Positions 1 through 6,674 of a stretch of 14,479 nucleotides of DNA are shown in pieces (position 1 is the first letter of the stretch; every line of letters begins with the position of its first letter). The notes beneath the pieces are model-generated. The model searched no databases and was not told the origin of the DNA. It saw nothing but the letters and a program-made list of their open reading frames with translations. A program made the translations under genes and the position numbers. Where the stretch lies: positions 1 through 14,479 of the forward strand of contig JAGWXQ010000011.1 in assembly GCA_018969805.1 (NCBI GenBank), written 5' to 3'. Origin of the DNA: Paenibacillaceae bacterium (GTDB taxonomy: Bacteria > Bacillota > Bacilli > Paenibacillales > YIM-B00363).

Positions 1-274
1 CAAAAGGCAATCCCTTATATTCATTGCAAAACATATATTGATGTCTTTTATAGTGAAAAATATGAGCACCTAACGTCCATCCGCATTTGGGCTGTTTTGC
101 ATTGCTCTTGTGTACAAGAGCATCATCCGCTTTTTGTGCATCGGTGATGCGCTTCCGTTTTTCATCGTCATTGCCTCGTTGCCACACATCCCATCCCGAT
201 TGTTGCATGTGTCCACGTGCGGTTCCTTTGTTTGTTCCACATCGTTGTCTCTGATCAATCGTGATGCGTTCGTC
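1..274. other. Left-edge region without a supported gene
   Basis: This stretch lies downstream of gerE. The first 70 bases are clearly more AT-rich than the rest of the window, which suggests non-coding or regulatory DNA. A 62-codon frame at 70-258 on the minus strand would need a TTG start and has no ribosome site, so it is not called. On the minus strand a CATATTT at 58-64 followed after 14 bases by CATCAATA is loosely sigma-E-like and could drive a gene beyond the left edge, but the match is weak. No clear terminator for gerE is visible. Confidence 0.4.
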
Positions 275-514
275 CTACATCGGTAGTGGTTCTATGACGA
301 TTTCTCCGATCCGGATCAATTCCACAACTGCTTGCGCCCGTCCTTTGACATGCAGCTTTTGCATGACGTTGCTAATGTGGTTGCGCACTGTTTTTTCGCT
401 AATAAACAGCTGTGCTGCAATGTCCTTCGTCGATTTATTTTGTACGAGTAGGACAAATACTTCGCGCTCGCGCTTTGACAATAGGCGGGGGATGCCCGAT
501 CGCTCAATGTGCAC
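275..514 (-). CDS. gerE: Spore germination/late sporulation transcription regulator GerE
   Basis: This is a small LuxR/FixJ-type helix-turn-helix DNA-binding protein of 79 residues with no receiver domain. In B. subtilis GerE (74 aa) acts in the mother cell with sigma-K to control late coat genes. The core is almost identical in pattern to GerE: LLSKREREVFVLLVQNK, then FISEKTVRNHISNVMQKL and VKGRAQAVVEL. The open frame extends upstream to 568, but GTG at 514 is preferred because GGGAGGGG sits 8 bases before it and because this gives the family length. The gene lies behind a terminator that follows the spore lipoprotein gene, so it probably has its own promoter; a weak sigma-K-like one is seen at 568-597. 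The family call is very secure and the start moderately so. Confidence 0.93.
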   Translation of the reverse strand: MHIERSGIPRLLSKREREVFVLLVQNKSTKDIAAQLFISEKTVRNHISNVMQKLHVKGRAQAVVELIRIGEIVIEPLPM

Positions 515-567
515 GCGTCTCACCCCTCCCTGCCCAAACTGTGTACGGGTTAGGGGAACCGTCAGCA

Positions 568-597
568 CATCGTATGTCGCGTCCGGTGATGGAGTGC
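568..597 (-). promoter_or_regulatory. Candidate sigma-K-type promoter for gerE
   Basis: On the minus strand CATACGATG (568-576) resembles the sigma-K -10 pattern CATANNNTA with one mismatch. A GCACT at 593-597 offers the short AC-type -35 element at an acceptable distance. It would give a leader of about 45 bases before the GTG at 514. In B. subtilis gerE is transcribed by sigma-K, which makes the site plausible. The consensus is short, so a chance match cannot be excluded. Confidence 0.3.
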
Positions 598-629
598 GAC
601 ATTGGGCACATTTTGGGCAAATGCAACAA

Positions 630-666
630 CCCCCCTCAAGAGGTGCTGTGGCCTCTCGAAGGGGGG
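630..666 (-). terminator. Intrinsic terminator after the spore lipoprotein gene
   Basis: Six C and six G residues (630-635 and 661-666) close a hairpin whose arms continue with CCTCT/AGAGG around a loop of about 8 bases. On the minus strand the hairpin begins 6 bases after the TAA of the upstream lipoprotein gene and is followed by TTGTTGCATTT, a broken U-rich tract. It should separate the transcript of the lipoprotein gene from that of gerE. The stem is strong; the U tract is imperfect. Confidence 0.7.
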
Positions 667-672
667 AGCGGA

Positions 673-1200
673 TTACTTCCTCATCGTGCTTGGTGTCCCA
701 AAGACGTTTTGGACGTACTGATTAAATTGTTCCATGAGTGCACGTGACGGATCGGTGTTCGGGGAAAACCGACTCCCGTATAAACTTAATTGCTCGTACG
801 CATTGCGGCTTGTGTTGACGTACACGTTGCGCACGTGTGGTGCACTTTGACGCACTTGGACTTCGATGCGCTTACGCACTTCTGGTGCGACCGCCTCTCC
901 GTCGTGCATCGGTCGGTTGCGGGGCATCATCGTCCGCGGTGGAGCTGTGTTCGTCGCATCGAGTGCCACGTACGCGTTTGTGTCCCCGATCAGCACGTAC
1001 GCACGGGTCGCCCCCGCTGTTCGCGCCACAGCCCGCGCGAGCGTTCCGTCTACATACACGGAGCGGTTGCTGTGTGGCGATTGCATCTGCTCCGATGCCG
1101 CGCGCAAGCTTTGTGTGCGCATCGTCCCCGGTTGTGCACACGCCGCGAGCATCCATACGAGTGTACATACACCTACGACCAGTTTTCCCGTGCGAAGCAT
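673..1200 (-). CDS. YhcN/YlaJ-family sporulation lipoprotein
   Basis: This is a 175-residue predicted lipoprotein. Residues 1-21 form a lipoprotein signal peptide: a basic start, a hydrophobic stretch and the lipobox LAAC with Cys21 as the lipid-modified residue. The mature part has the YhcN/YlaJ pattern: a region resembling AYVLIGDTNAYVAL (about 67-80), a central EVRKRIEVQVRQSAPHVRNVYVNTSR and a C-terminal FNQYVQNVFG. YhcN of B. subtilis is a forespore lipoprotein of the spore inner membrane that affects germination and outgrowth. ATG at 1200 is preferred over GTG at 1209 because AGGAG lies 8 bases upstream of the ATG but touches the GTG. A candidate sigma-G promoter lies upstream. Whether it corresponds to yhcN or ylaJ cannot be settled, so no symbol is given. 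Confidence 0.85.
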   Translation of the reverse strand: MLRTGKLVVGVCTLVWMLAACAQPGTMRTQSLRAASEQMQSPHSNRSVYVDGTLARAVARTAGATRAYVLIGDTNAYVALDATNTAPPRTMMPRNRPMHDGEAVAPEVRKRIEVQVRQSAPHVRNVYVNTSRNAYEQLSLYGSRFSPNTDPSRALMEQFNQYVQNVFGTPSTMRK

Positions 1201-1242
1201 CGCGCTCACTCCTCATGAAGATCAGGTGTCGTGGTACTTCGA

Positions 1243-1272
1243 TAGTGTGTCCGATGCGCCGCGCTTTATGCA
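1243..1272 (-). promoter_or_regulatory. Candidate sigma-G promoter of the spore lipoprotein gene
   Basis: On the minus strand TGCATA (1267-1272) fits the sigma-G/F -35 element, and CACACTA (1243-1249) matches the -10 pattern CATNNTA with one change. The spacer is 17 bases. Transcription would start near 1235, about 35 bases before the ATG at 1200. Forespore expression is known for yhcN of B. subtilis, which supports this reading. Confidence 0.45.
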
Positions 1273-1277
1273 TCGCC

Positions 1278-1307
1278 TTGCGTGCATCGATGCAAAGACG
1301 ATATACT
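1278..1307 (+). promoter_or_regulatory. Candidate sigma-A promoter of the psd unit
   Basis: TTGCGT (1278-1283) and TATACT (1302-1307) are separated by 18 bases, a good sigma-A arrangement. The expected start near 1314 is followed by AGGTG and an ATG at 1337. The site lies back to back with the sigma-G-like promoter at 1243-1272, so the intergenic space divides a forespore gene from a vegetative unit. Confidence 0.5.
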
Positions 1308-1336
1308 GGAGCAATCATGTACAGACGAGGTGCATC

Positions 1337-1555
1337 ATGGTTTGTTCTGCATTGCTCTCCGAGCTTTCCGCATTGACGCACGAATTGCTGTCCACATGCC
1401 GCTATTGCGTCGATATCGTCGCAGACGAGCGCGTGCGCACACCGATACAGTGCACGAAATGGTCGGGCTCATCGTTCCCGATATCGCTCAGCGTCGTGAC
1501 GTGCTTGTCGTGCCGTGAATTCGCATCCCCACAACAAAAACCGACATTGCTATGA
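1337..1555 (+). CDS. Possible small Cys-rich protein upstream of psd
   Basis: I do not recognise this 72-residue frame. In its favour: a sigma-A-like promoter ends 30 bases upstream, AGGTG lies 4 bases before the ATG, and its TGA stop overlaps the psd start as ATGA. That overlap would explain why psd has no ribosome site of its own. The product would have two CxxC pairs (TCRYC, Cys21/24, and TCLSC, Cys56/59), as in small zinc-binding proteins. Against it: the first half looks coding (LLSELSALTHELL), but the second half looks less natural here than in the -1 frame, which reads HEMVGLIVPDIAQRR and stops at 1518. A frameshifted helical protein or a non-coding leader are the alternatives. Confidence 0.33.
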   Translation: MVCSALLSELSALTHELLSTCRYCVDIVADERVRTPIQCTKWSGSSFPISLSVVTCLSCREFASPQQKPTLL

Positions 1556-2346
1556 AGACGATGTTTTCTTTGCTCACAGAACTGACCTCGTCGCCGACGC
1601 TCTCACGTGCATTTGGGGCGTTTGCGCGGTCGCCGATCAGCCGTCCACTCATTCGTGCGATGGTGCGCATGTACGACATCGATGTGTCTGAGGCTGCCGC
1701 TCCGCTGCGTACGTATCGCAGCGTGCACGATTTTTTCACACGCACGCTGCATCCTCAGGCGCGTCCGATCGATGGTGATCCGCTTGCAGTCGTGAGCCCG
1801 GTCGATGGGGTCGTTTGTGCTTGCGGTGGAGCTGGCCCCATCACCGTCAAAGGACAGACGTACGCGCTCTCCTCCTTGCTCGGTACGACACACCACGACT
1901 TTGAAGGCGGTGGGTTTGTCGTCATTTATTTGTCCCCCGCAGACTACCACCGCATCCATGCCCCGCTCGATGCGCACGTCACCGGCTATCGCCACATTTC
2001 CGGGACGGTGTATCCGGTACACGATCGCAGCTTGCGGGAGATGCGGTACGTGCTCCAGCGCAATCGGCGCGTCGTCACCCATTTTGCACGCGGTGCGCAT
2101 CGCTTTGCCCTCGTCAAAGTCGGGGCGATGAACGTCGGCGCGATTCCGTATACGGTCCACGGCACACACCCGCCGACACACGTCTCCAAAGGAGAAGATC
2201 TTGCGTACTTTACCTTTGGTTCGACCGTCGTATTGCTTTGGTCGCGCGGTGCGATCGATGTGGACCCGTCGTGCGTGGACGGAGCGCGGGTGCGCATGGG
2301 GATGCGCATCGGGACGTTGCGCGATCGTTTATCAACTGTTTCATGA
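1552..2346 (+). CDS. psd: Phosphatidylserine decarboxylase proenzyme
   Basis: The enzyme converts phosphatidylserine to phosphatidylethanolamine at the membrane. It cuts itself at a Ser, which becomes the pyruvoyl group. The 264-residue length is normal for Gram-positive Psd. Visible motifs are SPVDG (Asp85), the DYHRIHAP box (His133 and His136) and FGST at 222-225 with Ser224 as the pyruvoyl precursor; the more usual form is LGST. Asp85, His136 and Ser224 correspond to the self-cleavage triad of the E. coli enzyme. The N-terminal part with RSVHDFFTR is also typical. The start lacks a good Shine-Dalgarno site and may be reached by coupling from the frame ending at 1555. The aminotransferase gene follows after 18 bases. 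No phosphatidylserine synthase gene is in the window. Confidence 0.95.
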   Translation: MKTMFSLLTELTSSPTLSRAFGAFARSPISRPLIRAMVRMYDIDVSEAAAPLRTYRSVHDFFTRTLHPQARPIDGDPLAVVSPVDGVVCACGGAGPITVKGQTYALSSLLGTTHHDFEGGGFVVIYLSPADYHRIHAPLDAHVTGYRHISGTVYPVHDRSLREMRYVLQRNRRVVTHFARGAHRFALVKVGAMNVGAIPYTVHGTHPPTHVSKGEDLAYFTFGSTVVLLWSRGAIDVDPSCVDGARVRMGMRIGTLRDRLSTVS

Positions 2347-2364
2347 TCTACATGGAGAGAAAGG

Positions 2365-3666
2365 ATGACATCCATGCACCACGAAGCTGCCACACTAGAA
2401 GCGACGCTGCGCACACACGCCCCTGACGTACTGTCGTGTTTGTCCGAATTAGGACGTCAGCTGTATTTTCCCCGCGAGGGCATTTTGAGCCAATCTGCCG
2501 AAGCAAAAGCCCACGCCCATGCGTACAACGCTACGATTGGCATCGCCACGAGCAAAGGGCTGGCGATGCATTTGCCGTTGCTCCAACACGCGTTGTCTGC
2601 GTTTGCCCCAAATGACGTGTACCCGTACGCCCCCCCGGAAGGGAAGCGCGACGTACGCATCGCTTGGCGCGATAAGCTGTATTTAGAAAATCCATCGCTG
2701 CGCGACAAGCAGTTTGGGTTGCCGATCGTCACCCACGCATTGACACATGGATTGAGCATTGCGAGCGATTTGTTTGTCGATGCGGGTGATACCGTCGTCG
2801 TGTCTGAGCAACGATGGGAAAACTACGACATGATTTTTGGGCTGCGGCGCGGTGCACAGCTGGCGACGTACCCGCTGTATGACGATGAGGGACATCTGCA
2901 CGTTGCGGCGTTTCGCCACGCACTGTACAGTGCCCGCCCAAAAGGGAAAGCGATTGTCGTGCTCAATTTCCCCAACAATCCGACAGGATATACGCCGTAT
3001 CGGGATGAAGTCGATGCGCTCGTGGACACAGTACGCGCGGCGGCAAACGACGGCATGCGCCTCGTCGTCGTCGTCGATGATGCATATTTCGGCTTGTTTT
3101 ATGACGATTGTTCGCGCGAGTCGATTTGGGCGCGGCTCATTGGACTGCATCCGCGCATCGTCCCAATCAAAGTCGATGGCGCGACAAAAGAGCATTTTGT
3201 ATGGGGATTTCGCGTCGGATTTCTGACCGTGGGCACCGGCATCCACGAAGCAGATGCCGTACTCGAACAAAAAACGCTCGGAGCGATTCGCAGTTCGATT
3301 TCGAGTGCATCCCACCTTTCCCAAACGGCGCTGTTGTATGCGCTGCAGCATCCTGAGTTTGCTGCACAATGTGCGCACAACGTCGCAGAGTTGCGCAGAC
3401 GGGCACTGCGCGTACGCGACGTACTGAGCGACCGTTCGTTTGCAGACGTATGGCGCGTATACCCGTTTAATTCCGGTTATTTTATGTGCCTTCAGCTGTT
3501 GCATGTCCCTTCTGAGCGCGTACGCGCGCATGCATTGCACACGTTTGGTGTTGGGACGATCGCGCTCGGCACCCATGATTTGCGCGTAGCATACTCCTGC
3601 CTCGAAGAAGACACGATCGCACACGTGTTTTCCTGCATTGCGTCCTCGGCGCGCGCATTGCGCTAG
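2365..3666 (+). CDS. PLP-dependent aminotransferase, class I/II fold
   Basis: This is a fold-type I aminotransferase of 433 residues. Markers are NFPNNPTGY (191-199, with the Asn that contacts PLP), the DDAYFG segment with Asp228 and Tyr231, Lys265 in GATKEHF as the Schiff-base lysine, and Arg273 just after it for the phosphate. C-terminal Arg residues such as the one in HDLRVAYS could bind the substrate carboxylate. The substrate cannot be deduced; aspartate-, aromatic- or alanine-type activities are all possible. ATG at 2365 has GGAG 7 bases upstream; ATG at 2374 is an alternative using AAAGG. The gene starts 18 bases after psd and is probably co-transcribed with it, but no metabolic link to Psd is evident. 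Confidence 0.88.
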   Translation: MTSMHHEAATLEATLRTHAPDVLSCLSELGRQLYFPREGILSQSAEAKAHAHAYNATIGIATSKGLAMHLPLLQHALSAFAPNDVYPYAPPEGKRDVRIAWRDKLYLENPSLRDKQFGLPIVTHALTHGLSIASDLFVDAGDTVVVSEQRWENYDMIFGLRRGAQLATYPLYDDEGHLHVAAFRHALYSARPKGKAIVVLNFPNNPTGYTPYRDEVDALVDTVRAAANDGMRLVVVVDDAYFGLFYDDCSRESIWARLIGLHPRIVPIKVDGATKEHFVWGFRVGFLTVGTGIHEADAVLEQKTLGAIRSSISSASHLSQTALLYALQHPEFAAQCAHNVAELRRRALRVRDVLSDRSFADVWRVYPFNSGYFMCLQLLHVPSERVRAHALHTFGVGTIALGTHDLRVAYSCLEEDTIAHVFSCIASSARALR

Positions 3667-3779
3667 AAAAAATATTTTTCCGTGCTCTTTATTTTCCCCC
3701 CCCACAAACCGACAATAAGAGTATCGCCACCATGATCGCCGCGCTCATGATGTCGAACCATTGAAACGGGGGGGTTCGT
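3667..3779 (+). promoter_or_regulatory. cheX leader with C8 and G7 tracts
   Basis: This 113-base gap holds a run of eight C (3696-3703) and a run of seven G (3768-3774). The G run is the cheX ribosome site, 5 bases before the ATG. In RNA the two runs could pair and hide the ribosome site; a small CATGA/TCATG hairpin lies between them. No convincing promoter or GC-rich terminator was found, so cheX may be read from the psd transcript or from a promoter I cannot see. Confidence 0.35.
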
Positions 3780-4241
3780 ATGACCAACACTGTGTACATC
3801 AATTCATTTTTGGACGCAACAAGTCTTGTTATCCAACAAATTGTTGGAGTGAAACCACTTCCAGGAAAATACAAAATCAAGGCCGTCGTTGAAATGGAAC
3901 GCCATTTGTGGATCCATATCGGGCTCAAAGGACAGCTATCTGGAAACATTGTGTATGGAATTCCAGAAGATGTCGCGCTCAAAATGGTTTCGGCGATGAT
4001 GGGAGGCTACGTCATGACAGAGCTCAACGACATCGGGCATAGTGCGATTTCGGAGCTCGGAAACATGATCAGTGGCAACTTCAGCACGTTGCTCTCCCAA
4101 CAAGGCATTATCGTTGACATTACGCCTCCGCGCTATGTCCAGCAAGAGGAGCTATCGACACTCGTACCGAAGCAGCTGCTCATGCTCCCGCTCGCCATCG
4201 AAAACATCGGAACGATCAACGTACAAGTCGTCATTACTTAA
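3780..4241 (+). CDS. cheX: CheX-like chemotaxis phosphatase
   Basis: This 153-residue protein matches the CheC/CheX/FliY fold. Proteins of the CheX branch remove phosphate from CheY-P and so reset the flagellar switch. The key motif ExxNxxxG is present as ELGNMISG at about residues 92-99, giving the acidic and amide residues that work on the phosphoryl group. There is one such motif, as in CheX; CheC and FliY usually carry two. The rest has the right pattern: an N-terminal YINSFLDATSLVIQQ helix and a central GNIVYGIPEDVALKMVSAMMGG. It starts at ATG 3780 behind a G7 tract. No other chemotaxis or flagellar gene is in the window. The helicase gene begins 25 bases later, probably in the same transcript. 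Confidence 0.87.
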   Translation: MTNTVYINSFLDATSLVIQQIVGVKPLPGKYKIKAVVEMERHLWIHIGLKGQLSGNIVYGIPEDVALKMVSAMMGGYVMTELNDIGHSAISELGNMISGNFSTLLSQQGIIVDITPPRYVQQEELSTLVPKQLLMLPLAIENIGTINVQVVIT

Positions 4242-4266
4242 CCATCTCCGCAAAAGGAAGTGCACC

Positions 4267-5523
4267 GTGTCCAAACCCCTTGATTTCTCTGCACTGGGCA
4301 TCGATGCCCCGTGGGTCGCGCGTCTGCGTGCGTGCGCATATACGGTGCCTGTACACGTGCAGCAAGAGGCGATCCCTGCTGTCCTTACGCGGTCGTCGGT
4401 ATTGCTTGAAGCGTACACAGGTTCGGGAAAAACACTCGCCTATCTCGTGCCGATCGTACAACAGCTCGTGGATGAGAGACGCACGCAAGCGTTGATCGTC
4501 GCCCCGACTGCGGAGCTTGCCATGCAAATCGCGCACGTCACGAGCCGTCTGTGCACAGGCACAGCATATACGATGCACAGCTGCATTGGGGGTGCTGCGC
4601 TTGCGCGACAAATCGATGCGCTCAAGAAAAAACCGCACATCGTCATCGGCACACCGGGACGCGTATGTGCGTTGATCGCGCATGGTGCGCTCTCGTGCGC
4701 CGCACTGCGTACCGTCGTCATTGATGAAGCAGACGAAACGCTCGCACTGGACGACGGTTCGGAGTTGCGCAACATGCTGTCTGCGCTGTCGAAAACGGTG
4801 CAGCTGGTATTTTGTTCTGCGACGCTCAGTGCACAGACGATTGCACATATGCAATCGTTGCGCCCAGATGCTGTGCGGATCGCGCCACATGCCGTTATGC
4901 GCACGGCACCAGACGCACTTGTGCTTCCACCGCACATCCGGCATACGTTCATTACCGTCCCGTTGCGCGATCGCATAGACATCGTGCGCAAACTGATCGC
5001 CGCTGAGCAACCGAGCGGTGTATTGTTGTTTGTACAAGACACGCGCCACATCGCTTCCGTATGTGCGAAATTGCAATTTTGTGGCATCGATGCGATTTCG
5101 GTGTACGCCGATCAGCCTCGGCTCCAGCGCACACAAGCGATGGAACGATTGCGTAAAAACCAATTTTTGGTCATTGTCGGTACAGACGTGCTTGCCCGTG
5201 GCCTTGATGCATGCACCGTAAGCCACGTCATCCATTATGACGCGCCGTATTCACCGGAACAATATGTACATCGTGCTGGACGCACCGGTCGGATGGGCAA
5301 CACGGGCACTTCGGTCATCCTTATTGATCCTGCGCATGCGTTTGTGGTGACAAAACTGTCCAAAAAACTCGATCTTCCAATCGTTGGTCATACGTTGCGT
5401 TTCGGGGCGTTTGTCCCTGCTGTTGTCCATAAGCAGCCCCCAAAAAAACGCGCCCCTACTTCTTCTCCGAAGCGCACTGCGCGCAAATCCCCTGAAAGTC
5501 CAGGCGATGGTTCAGCACGGTAA
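4267..5523 (+). CDS. DEAD-box ATP-dependent RNA helicase (YfmL-like)
   Basis: The product, 418 residues, uses ATP to unwind RNA duplexes and probably acts in ribosome assembly or RNA turnover. Motifs in order: Q motif Gln near 32, Walker A TGSGKT (51-56), PTAELA (80-85), TPGR (119-122), DEAD (133-136), SAT (164-166), the second RecA domain with VGTDVLARGLD (about 274-284) and HRAGRTGR (305-312). The tail after residue 390 is short, Lys/Arg/Pro-rich and likely RNA-binding. The pattern is closer to B. subtilis YfmL than to CshA or CshB, but I do not assign a symbol. GTG at 4267 is chosen because AAAGGAAG precedes it; an in-frame ATG at 4072 would lie inside cheX. The last 68 bases overlap the convergent fur gene. 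Confidence 0.92.
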   Translation: MSKPLDFSALGIDAPWVARLRACAYTVPVHVQQEAIPAVLTRSSVLLEAYTGSGKTLAYLVPIVQQLVDERRTQALIVAPTAELAMQIAHVTSRLCTGTAYTMHSCIGGAALARQIDALKKKPHIVIGTPGRVCALIAHGALSCAALRTVVIDEADETLALDDGSELRNMLSALSKTVQLVFCSATLSAQTIAHMQSLRPDAVRIAPHAVMRTAPDALVLPPHIRHTFITVPLRDRIDIVRKLIAAEQPSGVLLFVQDTRHIASVCAKLQFCGIDAISVYADQPRLQRTQAMERLRKNQFLVIVGTDVLARGLDACTVSHVIHYDAPYSPEQYVHRAGRTGRMGNTGTSVILIDPAHAFVVTKLSKKLDLPIVGHTLRFGAFVPAVVHKQPPKKRAPTSSPKRTARKSPESPGDGSAR

Positions 5524-5899
5524 ACCGATAGGTGCGCTGCACGTGCGCTTCCAGCTCCTCAAGTCCGTCTTCCATCACTTCTTGTATCGCACCACAGGCG
5601 AGACAGATCAGATGGTGGTGGTGGTGGTCGTGGCGGTCGTGGCGTAAGTCGTACCGTGCGACGCCGTCCCCAAAATTCATCTTTTCCACGACGTGCAAAT
5701 CCGTCAACAACTCCAGCGTGCGATATACGGTCGCAAGACCAATATCGGGCGCTTTTTCTTTGACCAGCAAGTACACGTCTTCTGCGCTCAAATGGTCTTC
5801 CTGATGTTCAATAAGCACACGCAGCGTCGCTTCGCGCTGTGGGGTCAGTTTGTACCCTTGCGAGAGCAACTGCTGTGTAATGCGCTCGACTTGTCGCAC
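5456..5899 (-). CDS. fur: Ferric uptake regulator Fur
   Basis: Fur represses iron uptake genes when loaded with Fe(II). The 147-residue product follows B. subtilis Fur closely: KLTPQREATLRVL, then EDHLSAEDVYLLVKEKAPDIGLATVYRTLELL for the winged helix, and NFGDGVARYDLR. The metal-binding half has an exceptionally His-rich HDRHDHHHHH segment followed by CLAC and CAQC, the two Cys pairs of the structural zinc site. The frame is open up to an ATG at 5983, but GTG at 5899 is preferred because GGGGAGGGG lies just upstream and it gives the usual length. It follows spoIIM as in Bacillus. The 121-base gap before it carries repeats that may be operators. Its 3' end lies inside the helicase gene. Confidence 0.95.
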   Translation of the reverse strand: MRQVERITQQLLSQGYKLTPQREATLRVLIEHQEDHLSAEDVYLLVKEKAPDIGLATVYRTLELLTDLHVVEKMNFGDGVARYDLRHDRHDHHHHHLICLACGAIQEVMEDGLEELEAHVQRTYRFTVLNHRLDFQGICAQCASEKK

Positions 5900-6020
5900 A
5901 CCTGACCCCTCCCCGATACGCGTTTGTTTTTTGCTCCATCGATCCGTTTTTGCAAAGATGCTTTTTGCTGCCACACACATCAAACGAATGATCCCAGTGT
6001 TTGATCACGGATCGATCCCA
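5900..6020 (-). promoter_or_regulatory. fur leader region with inverted and direct repeats
   Basis: The gap between spoIIM and fur contains a perfect 7-base inverted repeat, ATCAAAC/GTTTGAT, at 5979-5985 and 5999-6005. It also holds three copies of GCAAAAA on the minus strand (within 5927-5934, 5947-5953 and 5962-5968). Neither resembles a standard Fur box. They could be operators or parts of a promoter, but no convincing -35/-10 pair was found. Confidence 0.3.
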
Positions 6021-6632
6021 TCACAAACCGAGTGCCCAAGGGACGACCGACTGCATCACGATTGGGGTGATCTTCGTCTCGATCCAGGCGGCAAGCACGA
6101 TTGCAGCCAAACAGCCTCCGTGCACGAGCAACCACCGCTGCACCACGTACCGATGCACGCGCACGGTATGGTCCATCAGTTTGCGCACGAGCGCAAGTGC
6201 CGTCGCAAGTGCTACAGCACCTGCGGCGCAGAGCACCGGAAGCAACACGATGTGGTGCGGAAACACCGAGCATATTCCGACGACGACACCCGCCCACGAC
6301 CATTTTGCGATGAGCACGGCGAGTGCAAAGCCGACCATGACCCCTTTTACAAAAATGAGCATGCACACGATCGGGATACACACGACCGACACACCGCACA
6401 GTGCGATGACGACCAACCACTGGACGTACACACGCACACGTTGTTCCCATACGAATGGGACGCGTTCTTGTGTGTGTTCGGGCAAAAACGATCGAACGTG
6501 CCGCTCGACATATGCAGACACATCGCGCTGTTGCACATCGTTGAGTCCGCGTACGAGCAGCGCCCCACAGGCGACACCGGTCAAAAATAAAACAAACACA
6601 AACGACAGCAGCGCAACGGTTTGGCGTTGCAT
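6021..6632 (-). CDS. spoIIM: Stage II sporulation protein M
   Basis: SpoIIM is the membrane anchor of the SpoIID-SpoIIM-SpoIIP peptidoglycan-degrading complex that drives engulfment of the forespore. The product has 203 residues (214 in B. subtilis) with about five hydrophobic segments: near residues 5-28, 70-95, 97-125, 126-148 and 170-190. The conserved GVMVGFALAVLIAK and the segment VFPHHIVLLPVLCAAG match the family's FPxN/H...P region. ATG at 6632 has AAAGGGGG 8 bases upstream. The gene begins 42 bases after the M20 peptidase gene and is followed by fur, an arrangement also known in Bacillus. A sporulation (sigma-E) promoter is expected from what is known of the gene; only a poor CATACGCT -10 candidate is visible. 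Confidence 0.92.
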   Translation of the reverse strand: MQRQTVALLSFVFVLFLTGVACGALLVRGLNDVQQRDVSAYVERHVRSFLPEHTQERVPFVWEQRVRVYVQWLVVIALCGVSVVCIPIVCMLIFVKGVMVGFALAVLIAKWSWAGVVVGICSVFPHHIVLLPVLCAAGAVALATALALVRKLMDHTVRVHRYVVQRWLLVHGGCLAAIVLAAWIETKITPIVMQSVVPWALGL

Positions 6633-6674
6633 CGCATACGCCCCCTTTCCTTACGGGTAGCGTATGCCTGTCCG

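Noticed and set aside
70..258. 62-codon frame on the minus strand after gerE
   Set aside because: It needs a TTG start, has no ribosome site and has an unnatural composition; likely chance.
1282..1518. 78-codon frame upstream of psd ending at 1518
   Set aside because: Its first half is Arg-rich and unnatural, and its start lies inside the -35 element of the promoter at 1278-1307; only its second half looks coding, which is noted under the 1337 frame.
2683..3705. 340-codon minus-strand frame opposite the aminotransferase gene
   Set aside because: Antisense to a well-supported enzyme gene, with no recognisable domain.
4234..5235. 333-codon minus-strand frame opposite the helicase gene
   Set aside because: Antisense shadow; the opposite strand encodes all DEAD-box motifs.
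5900..5983. Longer Fur reading from ATG at 5983
   Set aside because: The extra 28 residues do not match Fur, while GTG at 5899 has a strong ribosome site and gives the family length.
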